Below, piece after piece: positions 35,114 to 44,333 of a stretch of DNA of 64,000 nt (the first letter of the stretch is position 1; each line of letters begins with the position of its first letter). The position numbers were made by a program, and so were the translations under genes. The DNA comes from Aplectana chamaeleonis (lineage: Eukaryota > Nematoda > Chromadorea > Rhabditida > Cosmocercidae), in the NCBI GenBank assembly GCA_029168955.1, contig JAPDOI010001311.1, positions 1 through 64,000 of the forward strand. The letters are read 5' to 3'. Below the pieces are notes generated by a model that saw only the letters and a list, made by a program, of their open reading frames with translations, was not told the origin of the DNA and ran no database searches.

Positions 35114-37308
35114 GTGCAGTCCACCAAATTTTGCACATCTACTAATCAATGAGAAGCGATCGGAAGAAGATCAAGTAGCAGTATTTCCTTTTGAGAAATT
35201 TCAACCCTAGTTACACGTTTTCCTCGGTAACATACATTGAAGGGCACGCAAGCAGTCGGTCAGCAAGGGTAAAAAAAAGTGTCTTCTCGTCTTTTTCTGC
35301 AGTTTTTCCTGACGCTGCTGTCACAGTAAGCTCTTGACCTATCATAAGCTGTAAGAAACTGAACATCCACAACAGGGATGTGCGTAATAACGACTAACGT
35401 CTAACGAATTTAACGACTAACGGGCTTTTTGGGTGTTACGACTAACGACTAACGTCTAACGAAATGAGACATATTTTCGCAAGCAATCCCAAAATTCGTT
35501 AGAAAATCAATAACATTCACATCGAGCTCCAACCCATGGATTACATCAAGATTGATACATATATGTACTTTACTCTTGCTTGTTCGAGGTGGGTGTTGCA
35601 GAATAAATTACTCCAGTATTTATTCTTTATACTGACACTGATTCGCATTTCTGGAATCCGACATTATGACCCCAACCGAACGCTGCGCAAGATCCGGCGC
35701 AGCACTTGTGCGACCTCGTGTCGGTCGCGCGACCTTATGGTAGGATCACTGAACTAGTTCCGACACTAATCGACTCCAACTCAGATTTTTACAGAGGGCA
35801 CTATCAGGGGTGATACGAGGACTACGTTAAGCATTAGCGATCTGGGATACTTATTGCTTTTACACCACGATAATCTGATGTTAGTACTGAGTACTTAATG
35901 CTTCGAGATATGGGATTTCTATCAAGTGGTGCTGGGACACCTCAGTGGGTGAAATTTTCATTTGGGTGCTAATTTCTTCCGACCTTTCCCCATTATGGAA
36001 ACAAGCTCCAAACCACGCGCGCGCTCTGCTCGTGACGATGAGCAAAGAATAATTAGTGCAAAGTCGGTGCAGTTCTCCGTGCTGTCATCATGGTCTTAAT
36101 TTTATATAACTTCGTATAGCGCAAAACGGCGATTTTTTTTCGAAGAAAACGAAGAGCTCAAGGTTTCTTCGTTTTCCCATATTCTTTTCTCGCCGAGAAA
36201 AAAAAAGACAAAAATTGATAAACACACGCCCTCGAGTATTGGGTTTTCATTCATATTTTTAATTGGTTTACAGCTCAATCTAGGTTCTCTAACGAGAATG
36301 TTTTGTGTGTTCAATGGTGATGAATGTTTTGGAAAACTCTCTTCATGCCTTCCTTCTTTTTTTAATCATAAGGGTTTTTCTGCCTGAACTCTGCTTATTT
36401 GCAAAGCCTAGATTCATAACGACTAACGATTAACGACTAACGAGGGTTTTACCCGGTTGAACGACTAACGACTAACGAATTGCGAAATTTCTATTACGCA
36501 CATCCCTGATCCACAAGTTATCGTGAACACTGCCTTTAAGTAAGTCAGTTGTGCCCTTCAATGTACGTTACTGAGGAAAACATGTTACTAGGGTTGAAAC
36601 TTCTGAGTACAACCCCTAGTTATCGGCCGCCTGTTCTGCAAACGGAGAGAGAATTCGGACTGCCACCCTTTTTGCCGGTGTTGGGTAGGATCCTTGCCAC
36701 GGCCAGCAGCAAGGAGGCCAACCTCGCCGCGGTCCGCAACAAGGATATCATCGTCGCCACGGTCCACAACGAGGAGGCATCCCTCGCGATAGGCCATGGG
36801 GATGATCCCCTCAGCGTTCAAAATAAATGTCCGAAAAGTGACACAATGTCACCTCCTCGGACTGGCCTCAAACGGCCAGCTGCCCCCTCAGCGAGACAGG
36901 CCGCCTTATATACCTGCGTTGTCGTACAAGAGGATGCTGCAATGTTCAGTCGTATCAGACAAATCAATGGAGGAGAGTATCAGCAGACATTAGGAGAGAG
37001 GGGCTGGCAATAGCACGCGTGCCACGATAAACAAAGAGTTAGTACGGCAGCACAAGCAGCAGGAGCTCCTGGTCGTTGGCAGCATATCCTGCTGTCACCA
37101 GCAGCTACAGCACGGGTACCGCTAATCCCTTTGTGCCGGCGTACTAACGCTATTGTGCCGACGTACTAAGCTCCAACTGTCTGAATAGGCAACACGCTTG
37201 CTACCGGTTGAGCGAGAGTACTTACGCTACGATGAATTTCATGCACATTGATCTCCAACCAACCGCTTCTCATTGATAAGTAGATGGGCAAGTTTTGGTG
37301 GACTACAC
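35114..37308. mobile_element. TIR element F (right-arm copy)
   Basis: The ends are GTGCAGTCCACCAAATTTTG and AAGTTTTGGTGGACTACAC, the mirror of the left-arm element. It contains the hAT MITE at 35,373-36,508. The 154-codon plus-strand frame 36,549-37,013 corresponds to the 155-codon left-arm frame. It diverges after a small indel near 36,908, which argues against coding constraint. Confidence 0.65.
35373..36508. mobile_element. hAT-type MITE (right arm)
   Basis: It starts CAGGGATGTGCGTAATAACG and ends TATTACGCACATCCCTG. It is flanked by ATCCACAA at 35,365-35,372 and 36,509-36,516, the reverse complement of the left-arm duplication. It is 1,136 bp, 17 bp longer than the left copy. Same subterminal GACTAACGACTAACG repeats. 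Non-autonomous. Confidence 0.9.
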
Positions 37309-38289
37309 CATCATGCGAAGATTGTGAGCGGATATTTGGGGCAAACTCAGCTTTGGTCTTCAGGAGCTATGCACGACCTTCATCACAGCATATTCTACTT
37401 AGGAATTTGCTATATAAAAGTTGAAAACTGATTTCAGTAGAAATGAGGGATGAAGGAAATTTAGGTTCGTCATAAATTCTGGTTTTATGAGTAAAATCAG
37501 ATGAAAACAATGTATCACTGTACTCAAAAGGGCATTTTCCAGAGCGTTTACAGCATTTGCAAAGACCAAGTCTATTGTTAGTATTGCTCAATCTTCTATA
37601 ATCAAATTGCGTACCTCGAATTCGTATTCAGTGCCCAATATAATCCCCTGGTCGAAGTTTGGTGGAAGCATATTCAGTTGGAAACGAAGATGGTGCTGGG
37701 ATCACGAGGTCCCGGCAAGAATATTTTCTAGTTGCGTGCTGCAACAGGGTGGTGATCGTAGCTCAGACGTTGATGGGGAACCTCCTGAGAATCATATAAG
37801 AGCTTCCCTCGAAACAACTGGGGACCTTACCCCGAATCGGGAGGAGGCAGAGGGGACCTCCGGCCAGCAGGTCTTCCCTTGTTCTCCTGATCGCCGGTCT
37901 TCCCCATGCTGTCGCAACATAACACCCCTTGTTCATTGAGTTATCAAAAATCAGCTTGCGAAACTCGCTGTTCTCAAGAGCTTCCTGTTAATGGAGAACT
38001 GGAAGATGGCCAAAAGCATTCACTTCCGACGACAGGCTACAGAGAAGCTTACTACCTCCTCTGAAATCTGGACAGAGATACCTTACACAGCCCTTGAGTG
38101 GCAGATCTGCTCCCTCAACTTGCGATGAGCGAGACCACCTTGAGACTGGCTAGTTTTCATCACCGCATACAGTGCGGTTTCGTTTTCTCTTTCATCACGC
38201 CCGGGGAAGGTGATGAGAACAACCGTTAAGCTAAATTCCCTTGTTCTCACCCCTGGTTGACTGTTTCGAACGCCTTATCGTTGTGCATA

Positions 38290-38605
38290 ATTCGAGGGGA
38301 GATGGGCGAGGCGTTCCCCTCCTGGGGCCGGATGCATCAACACGCCGGGTTGGGGTAGAGGCAGGGCAGTCGGCATCATTGAAGATCACAGTGCGATGGC
38401 AGTAGATCATCAAATCAATCGTGCCCCAGCTGTGTTTTTCGCTGCGCTATCTGCCCCAGCCTCCGAGCTGGGGCAGCTGGGGCACGATTGATTTGGTGAT
38501 TTACACACTTCTCCAAGGTCGCAGACTGCCCTGCCCCTGTTCCAACCCGGCCCAATGATGCATTCGGCCCCAGGGGACGTCTCGCCCCTCTCCCCTCGAC
38601 CGAGT
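38290..38605. repeat. Foldback repeat inside the right arm
   Basis: This is the mirrored counterpart of 19,540-19,853. AAATCAATCGTGCCCCAGCT at about 38,412 faces AGCTGGGGCACGATTGATTT at about 38,474, and the flanking GGCAGGGCAGTC and GACTGCCCTGCC words are also inverted. The centre differs slightly from the left copy. Open frames of 60-134 codons here are by-products. Confidence 0.8.
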
Positions 38606-39560
38606 GATAACGACCAAATCAGGTCTATTGTCCTCGGGAACTTCCTCAAAAATATCTGAATAGTGTACCCAAATGGAGAAAGGGAGCGAAGGGCTGTGAT
38701 TGGGAGCAGCCGCTGCATGCTCCAACCACGGCTCTTCACTCCTTTCCCGAGCTTTCCGCGGTTTGGACACATTACGCCAACCGAACCCTTGGGAAGGCAG
38801 GCATAAGAACTCATGAGTAAAATTCCCCAATTGCATCACTTTACAACCTAGCTATTCTCAATCTCTGGAAGAAGGGAAGCCGCGACGCTGCTATGATGGC
38901 TTTATCATGAAATCGAGCGGTTGTTTTTCAGGAAATACAATGGTAGAAACTGAGAAACAACCGCTCTGCTTTCAAGATAGCGTGATGATAGTTCCAACGC
39001 GGCTTCCTGGAGATAATATACTAACCATATGTACGGAAAAAAGGACAGTATTTCATCACCTCAGCACCGATCTATTAGCTCCAGGTCCGAGAAAACAGGC
39101 AGACTACGGAAATGCAAGCAGCTTTTCGTTGAAGCTGAATTCGAGCGGCCGTCTACGATCCCTCTTGGATAACAAGTTTCTTGAAAGATTATCGAGCAAG
39201 TCAATCATGAAAGACGCACCCGAACGGCCAACCACTATGTATCGGTGGAGAAACGCTTAGCAGGTGCAGGTCACCTCTAAAAAATGTTGGCCTTGAGTGG
39301 ATTCTGATGTTTTACGATTTTTACAGAAGAAAAAACATCTGAGCAGTCTACTAATATGTATATGTCTTTCTTATTATGGTAGCTTGAGACTCTTCTTCTT
39401 CCACCTTTTATTTTGGCTAGCTTTCGCCAATAATGGCTTCTTCAGACCTTCAACAATGCAATAACATGCTCACATAGTACAGAGATATGATAGTTACATG
39501 GGAAATACATACCAGACCCAAGAATGGTAGTCAACGAGGTGGTTGCGAGCGCTGAATGTC
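38606..39560. repeat. Right-arm segment between foldback and MITE A7
   Basis: This mirrors 18,290-19,530. No gene is recognised. A 117-codon plus-strand frame (38,907-39,260) has no known domain and its left-arm twin is interrupted. A hammerhead-like core lies at 39,420-39,445 on the minus strand. Confidence 0.4.
39420..39445 (-). ncRNA. Possible hammerhead-ribozyme-like core downstream of the GIY-YIG frame
   Basis: Read on the minus strand the sequence is CTGAAGAAGCCATTATTGGC followed by GAAAGC. This resembles CUGANGA, a GCC/GGC stem II with an ATTATT loop, then GAAA. Penelope-like elements are known to carry hammerhead motifs near such positions. Here one extra A precedes the stem, and I could not find a convincing stem III partner and cleavage triplet, so it may be decayed or fortuitous. 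The left arm has the same core with a G-T wobble in stem II. Confidence 0.25.
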
Positions 39561-39565
39561 GTAGT

Positions 39566-40050
39566 TAAAGGCAGTGTCCACGATGAAAATCGTTCTTCTG
39601 TTTTTTAGACTATCTTGAAAACGGTCCCATGCTGATTCCAACGATGTGTCTGAAATCGTACACGACCTTCTGGGATGAGAGTTATGGTCCCTCAAAAATT
39701 GAGCTAGAGAAGCATTGTGGACAAGTTTTCCGAGGCTTCTAACTTCCGTCTTTTGCAGCCGATGTATGCGAGCTGACCTGAGTAAAGAGAGAAGTCGAGA
39801 ATGAAGGGAAGAACGGGGCTTTTGATCGAAAACCATCGCTCATTTCGCGATTTCGAGTGTTCCTTCATTCACGTCGAGAAACTCGGCCGCGAGCGAAAGG
39901 GCTAGCGCGAGCGGACTTCGAAGCCGTATGGAGGTCTTTCTGGCTCGTTTTCGTTTGTTCTTTCGACCCCAGTGCTCAAATGAGACTCTGAACTTTCGAT
40001 TTCCGGCCAAAAACCGAGGACGAAATTTATCGTGGACACTGCCTTTAAAG
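39566..40050. mobile_element. MITE, family A, copy A7 (right arm)
   Basis: It is bordered by TTAA, with ends AGGCAGTGTCCACGATGAAA and ATTTATCGTGGACACTGCCT. This is the mirror of A6 with a tidier sequence. Interior words shared with other copies include TCCGAGGCTTCTAACTTCCG. Non-coding. Confidence 0.85.
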
Positions 40051-40173
40051 GTCACTGGAGAACGCATACGACAATGATGGTCATGTAGGACTTATCCCGA
40101 CCAGTCACATTCAAGGATGAGAATCACCAAGGCAATTCTCAAGGGAAGGGAGGGAGGAAGGATAGACCCGGTA

Positions 40174-40839
40174 TCAAGTGATCAATCTCATCAAGTCACA
40201 GAGCTCCTCCTTTGCGTTTGTCTCTGGACGATGGCGCTGAATTTCCCTCGCTTCCATAATTTTTCTTTCCATTGGGTGCATCAAGTGTCGGTGAAGTACC
40301 GATACATCGAATAAAGGCGCGTTTTCACAGCTATGCTTCGTTGTTCGGTGTTTCGAGAAACCGCTGTTCGGATAGGAGGCCGGATTTGTAAACGCCCTCC
40401 GATGTTCATCTAGACGTGCCTTTAGTGGTCTCATTGTTTCACCCACATAGCGTTCTCCGCATCCTCTACAGCGGACAAGGTAGACAGTCCCACGAAGCAT
40501 GCAGATTTTCTCTGTTTGACAATACCGACATGCACTATCCCGGAATCTGCTTTCGTAGATTCTTGACGAGGTCAAAACACCCTTCAGCGGCCATGGAGTA
40601 CGAAAAGTCAGACGAATATGAAGGTGAGACACCCTTACGGCAGCGTTTATCTCGCGAGCGATTTTTTCATTGACGTAGGGTTGGACGAGAGCCACGCCGT
40701 CTGGTGTACTATAGGGCTTCCATGTTCTGATGTTTCCGGGATTGTAGCCATTGCAGTCAAGAATTGTTGCGATCTTGGTGTCTACTTCTGGATCTACAAA
40801 TGACCCCAGCTTCGACTTCGTTTTAATTAGATTCTTCAC
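40174..40839 (-). CDS. Penelope-like element C-terminal fragment with GIY-YIG endonuclease domain (open frame)
   Basis: The 221-codon minus-strand frame opens with GTG two codons after a stop, so it is a fragment, not a complete gene. Residues ~35-75 (NGYNPGNI through INAAVRVSHL) look like the RT thumb-linker region. Residues ~100-120 hold a Cys-rich linker with CRYC. Residues ~115-195 form the GIY-YIG nuclease: VYLVRC stands for the GIY strand, RYVG for YIG, and LKARLDEHRRAF carries the catalytic Arg and helix. In Penelope-like retroelements this domain nicks target DNA before reverse transcription. No RT is present, so it cannot retrotranspose alone. The mirrored copy in the left arm is broken. 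The nematode Nematis-type group is the likely source (inference). Confidence 0.8.
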   Translation of the reverse strand: MKNLIKTKSKLGSFVDPEVDTKIATILDCNGYNPGNIRTWKPYSTPDGVALVQPYVNEKIAREINAAVRVSHLHIRLTFRTPWPLKGVLTSSRIYESRFRDSACRYCQTEKICMLRGTVYLVRCRGCGERYVGETMRPLKARLDEHRRAFTNPASYPNSGFSKHRTTKHSCENAPLFDVSVLHRHLMHPMERKIMEAREIQRHRPETNAKEELCDLMRLIT

Positions 40840-40924
40840 GACTTACTCACCCATTATACATGCCTTCATGTATAATGGGTGAGCGCTCCTCGCATGTACT
40901 AAAATATTTGTGGATGCTTCCGAT

Positions 40925-41225
40925 ATCTCCACGGTTAACGTGTTCACGATAAATTTCACTTCCGACGAAAGTGTTCACGATAAATTTCTCCACACGTTAA
41001 CCGTGGAGATAAAAATCTCCACGGTTAACGTGTTCACGATAAATTTCACTTCCGACGAAAGTGTTCACGATAAATTTCTCCACACGTTAACCGTGGAGAT
41101 AAAAATCTCCACGGTTAACGTGTTCACGATAAATTTCACTTCCGACGAAAGTGTTCACGATAAATTTCACTTCCGACGAAAGTGTTCACGATAAATTTCA
41201 CTTCCGATATCTCCACGGTTAACGG
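40925..41225. repeat. 90-bp tandem repeat of hairpin units at the outer end of the right arm
   Basis: The word ATCTCCACGGTTAACGTGTT starts at 40,925, 41,015 and 41,105, an exact 90-bp period, with a partial unit after. Each of the first two units has inverted ends (CTCCACGGTTAACGTG and CACGTTAACCGTGGAG) and two copies of GTGTTCACGATAAATTTC, the same word as the family-A MITE terminus. Because 90 is divisible by 3, the plus strand shows a repetitive 94-codon frame, which is not a gene. The left arm has only degenerate units. Confidence 0.9.
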
Positions 41226-41258
41226 AAGGTCTCGTGCCCTTTATAGCAAGGCATGCTT

Positions 41259-41793
41259 AAAAAGGATATGGATGTACTAGTGAGGATTCAAAATGTTTTA
41301 AGCTAAGACCTTGTTCTGTAAGAGGGAGATAGCAAGTGTTGCTATACCTGTAGTATTACATAGAATCTTTCACACTTGCTTCTAAATATCCCTATGATTA
41401 TTCTCCGGATCCTGCTGATGATGAAGTCCCATTCTTTTCTGCGCATAGAGAGAAGAACAGGCAAAGAATGAAAGTAAGGGCCAAAGTAAAGGCAAAAAAC
41501 ATTTGGTTTTTCTTTTTTTCTCAATCCCATGTTCGAACCAAGCTTAGATAGTTGGTAAAGTATGAGACCTCAATGTTGAAAATTCTGTGAAAAATGCTCT
41601 GTGGTCTGAAAAGGTGTTTCTCCGGCCGATCTGCTAACACGAGGAACAGAAGCGCCACGGAAGACGCAAGCAATTCAAAGCTGAATACTTTTTATTGCGA
41701 GATCTTCGCATTCAAACTAGAATGCTCGAAGCTTCTGATTTTTATACTCTGTTTATATCGAATTGCACGAAACATGATGCGCCACCAGCCCTC
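41259..41793. other. Unassigned right flank of the giant palindrome
   Basis: Nothing is recognised. The first bases continue the terminus shared with 560-575 (AAGGCATGCT). A 62-codon minus-strand frame (41,342-41,530) has no known motif. Confidence 0.35.
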
Positions 41794-42046
41794 TACAGGC
41801 CATAAAACGGCCAAATTCTCACCGTCGACTGCGTACCACGCGCTGCGCGACCGCACGCGCGTCGGAAGCAGACGAGTTTTGGCCGCCGCGCGACGAGTTT
41901 TAGCCGCCGCGCGGCGGCCGAAACGTCGCGCGGCGGCTAAAACTCGTCGCGCGGCGGCCAAAACTCGTCTGCTTCCGACGCGCGTGCGGTCGCGCAGCGC
42001 GTGGGACGCAGTCGACGGTGAGAATTTGGCCGTTTTATGGCCTGTA
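41794..42046. repeat. 253-bp near-perfect GC-rich palindrome
   Basis: The two halves (TACAGGCCATAAAACGGCC at the left, GGCCGTTTTATGGCCTGTA at the right) are reverse complements for about 120 bp, with about one mismatch near the GCGTACCACGCGC/GCGTGGGACGC pair. The short centre is GCGGCCGAAACGT. It belongs to the family of 13,088-13,325. The 169-codon plus frame and the 89-codon minus frame that cross it are symmetric artefacts, rich in repeated Ala-Ala-Arg-Arg. Confidence 0.9.
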
Positions 42047-42063
42047 TGTACCGTAGTGCACGT

Positions 42064-43817
42064 CAGGGCTGTGCGTTATAACGTTAACGTGTTAACGCAT
42101 TAACGGGTTAACGGGGTGTTTTTTTGGAAAATTAACGAATAAAGCTTAACGAAAAAGTCCTGAAATCACTTTAATTTTGGTTCGTTAATTGTTGTGGAAA
42201 TATGGCACTGTTTGATTTGCTCCAATGGCAAATTTCGAAACCGGGGCCGTGCACGTCGCGTGGTCAATTTCCGCTTGTTGTGGAATATATATCGCTGACC
42301 TCAGTGTTCCCCATTCCATTGTTTATCTATTTTAGTAATTTTTTCTCAATATGGGAGGATCCGAATCCGTGTTCCAAAAAGGAAGTGTGAGGTATTATCT
42401 GCCTCTCTGCGGTCGAGTAAGCTATCAATTGAGGGTTGGGAGCAGGGTCAAGCAACCCGTTGGACAAAATACGTTTGTTGTTGCGACCACCCTCCATTCG
42501 TGACGAAGCTTTGCGACTCTATCCCTAACGATGACCTTGCTGAATTCAGGGTAGACCCACCCACTTTGCTGAGGATTTGAATGCTCGTCAAAATTGAAAT
42601 TGCCCAAATATCGAAAAAATGGTTTTTGGTGGCCGTCATGTACATTATTGCTCTTATGGGCCTTAACTCAGCGGTTCGGTAAAATGGACACAGTAATAAA
42701 GTAGAAAAAAGCAAAATCGCTAGTGTAGAGTGATAAATAGAAAAAATCGGCCGTTGGAAGAAGCGGTGTAAAAAGGCCGTTTTTTTAAAAATTGCTTTTT
42801 CAGCCTTGGTTTTCGCTTCTGGAAGGACCGCTCCCGCTCAACCGGTGGCTAGCGTGTTGCCTAGGCATTTATGCGAATTGATCTTCTGCCGAACGCTTCT
42901 CATTGTTGAGTAAATGTACAAAATTTGGTGGACTGCACTCTAGACTAAGCCGAGAAAGGCAATAAATCTGCGTCAGGTGTGCACACATTACAAAACCGAT
43001 CCGAAGTGCGGCGAATGACGTAGATTGCAGTTAATGAGAGCCCGTTTTGAGAATATCGTTCTACGTATAGCCTAGCTCCCTCACTTTGAGCCGCCGGTCG
43101 AAGTAAGTCTTATCGGAATTAAGTCTTAGCCATGTCAAAATCTCCTTACCACCGTTATATTTTGCCATGACCGACCGCTCCGCTGCTTGCTCCTCCCGGA
43201 CTCATCCCAGCAAGCTAGGCTCTATGTTAGATAATGTAGCACACCACTTGTCAAGACGTTACAGAACCCTTTCTGGAGTTCTCTCCACTTCCCACGGCAT
43301 CCTAACCACTTTCTACGATACAGTGCACGCTTCACATAAAGTGCTCACCACTCTTTACAAGGCGCACGCTGCGCTACCCACATTTTACGAAGCGGCGCAC
43401 CCTCTACGTAAAACGCCACTAACTTGCTACCAAGCGGCGCTCTCTCTGTGTGTAGTGCAGCACGCGGAGCAAACTCCATATTACGTGCTATTCAGTTTCT
43501 AACACGCGTCGCACGCTCTACATGAAGCGCTACTGACTTGACGTCATCTGAACGTCCACCCACTATCCATGACGTCATGACGTCGTCATCCTACCTTCCA
43601 TAGCGTATTGCTGACGTCACCTGAAGCCCTGCCTACTTTCCATGACATCACCTGAAGGCCCACTCCATTTCCACGAAGTCCTGACGTCATCTGAAGACCC
43701 ACCCACTTCCCACGGCGTCGTGATGACATCGTATGGAGCCCTACCCACATTTCACTGCGTCCTGACGACGTCATCTGGAGCCCCACCTACTTCCCTTTTC
43801 ATTAACGCACACCCCTG
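42064..43817. mobile_element. hAT-type non-autonomous element (1.75 kb)
   Basis: It starts CAGGGCTGTGCGTTATAACG and ends ATTAACGCACACCCCTG. It is flanked by a perfect 8-bp duplication GTGCACGT (42,056-42,063 and 43,818-43,825). Subterminal GTTAACG repeats lie at the left. No transposase is recognised. It carries two blocks that are also in the giant palindrome arms: one around 42,890-42,945 (CAAAATTTGGTGGACTGCAC) and one around 43,065-43,215 (CTAGCTCCCTCA, GACCGACCGCTCCGC, AGCAAGCTAGGCT). The right part is a TGACGTCA-rich tandem array. Confidence 0.85.
43260..43800. repeat. Degenerate ~40-45-bp tandem repeat rich in TGACGTCA
   Basis: From 43,540 on, units alternate TGACGTCATCTGAAG or a variant with a CCCACCCACTTCC-like segment and CATGACGTCA or CACGGCGTC. 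Spacing is about 40-45 bp. The earlier part (43,260-43,540) is a more diverged series of CACTTTCTACGA, AAAGTGCTCACC and GCGGCGC words. Open frames (43,167-43,502 and 43,642-43,932) are repeat-driven. Confidence 0.65.
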
Positions 43818-44014
43818 GTGCACGTTCATGGAAGCGTTCTCGGCCGAGCCCGGTGGGTATGCGAATCAATCGCCAGTGCCGCCGACACTCAACCACCCAC
43901 CCTGCCACTGCACCGTCAACCTGGTGAGTTAGTGGCGGCGGCACTGACGTATTGATTCGCATGCCCACCGGGGTCGGCCGAGAACGCGTCGATGGCCGTG
44001 CACTACGGTACATA

Positions 44015-44333
44015 GAGGGCGGACATGTTTTGTGCAGTTCGAGATAAACAGAGTATAGAAAGTTTTTGAAAATAGAAAGGCAAAAACAATTTATTCAGAA
44101 AAGATGTTCAAGACGCATATCATTTGCTACTTGTTAATTTTCCATGTTTGTGTATTACGCCAAAAACGCCAAGGTTGGCGTGAGGGGCTGAAAGTTGAAC
44201 TCGCGCGTCTTTTTGAAAGAGTTTTTTTTCCCGAAATCGGAGCGTTTTGTGTGGCGTTTTTTGCTTCATATCACAACCTTGAATGCTTATCTGCGCATAG
44301 TGCGGGAAAAATAGGGTTCGGCTTTCCGCTGCC
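44015..44333. other. Unassigned sequence
   Basis: This is a short interval with no recognised gene. Small frames on both strands (74-88 codons) overlap the start of the next MITE. Confidence 0.35.

Larger units (their letters stand above)
30664..41258 (-). repeat. Giant inverted repeat, right arm (~10.6 kb)
   Basis: This is the reverse complement of 16,606-27,465, with landmarks in mirrored order. It runs from inside MITE B2, through the inner block, purine tract, element E (about 32,200-34,770), element F (35,114-37,308), foldback (38,290-38,605), MITE A7 and the GIY-YIG frame, to the 90-bp tandem array. The arms differ by scattered substitutions and indels. The net length difference is about 0.25 kb, much of it in the outer 2 kb. 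Confidence 0.95.
42047..44014. mobile_element. Foldback element with termini TGTACCGTAGTGCAC, split by a hAT insertion
   Basis: The left terminus TGTACCGTAGTGCACGT (42,047-42,063) and the right terminus GTGCACTACGGTACA (44,000-44,014) are inverted. After removing the hAT element the remainder is about 205 bp. Most of it is a hairpin: GTTCTCGGCCGAGCCCGGTG and GCGAATCAAT with GCCGCCGAC on the left pair with GTCGGCGGCACTG-like, ATTGATTCGC and CCGGGGTCGGCCGAGAAC sequences on the right. Short frames inside are by-products. Confidence 0.75.

Noticed and set aside
40910..41194. 94-codon repetitive peptide frame
   Set aside because: The 90-bp tandem unit is a multiple of three, so any stop-free unit gives a long repetitive frame. 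No coding evidence.
40925..41225. CRISPR-like array of regular repeats
   Set aside because: The repeats are contiguous with no variable spacers, and the window is eukaryotic transposon DNA.
16606..41258. The giant palindrome as a pure assembly artefact
   Set aside because: The arms differ by many indels, a 17-bp difference in the hAT copy and an expanded 90-bp array in one arm only. A collapsed or mirrored read would give identical arms. Raw reads should still be checked.
41594..42103. 169-codon open frame with repeated Ala-Ala-Arg-Arg
   Set aside because: It is produced by the 253-bp palindrome. The opposite strand shows an almost identical repetitive frame.
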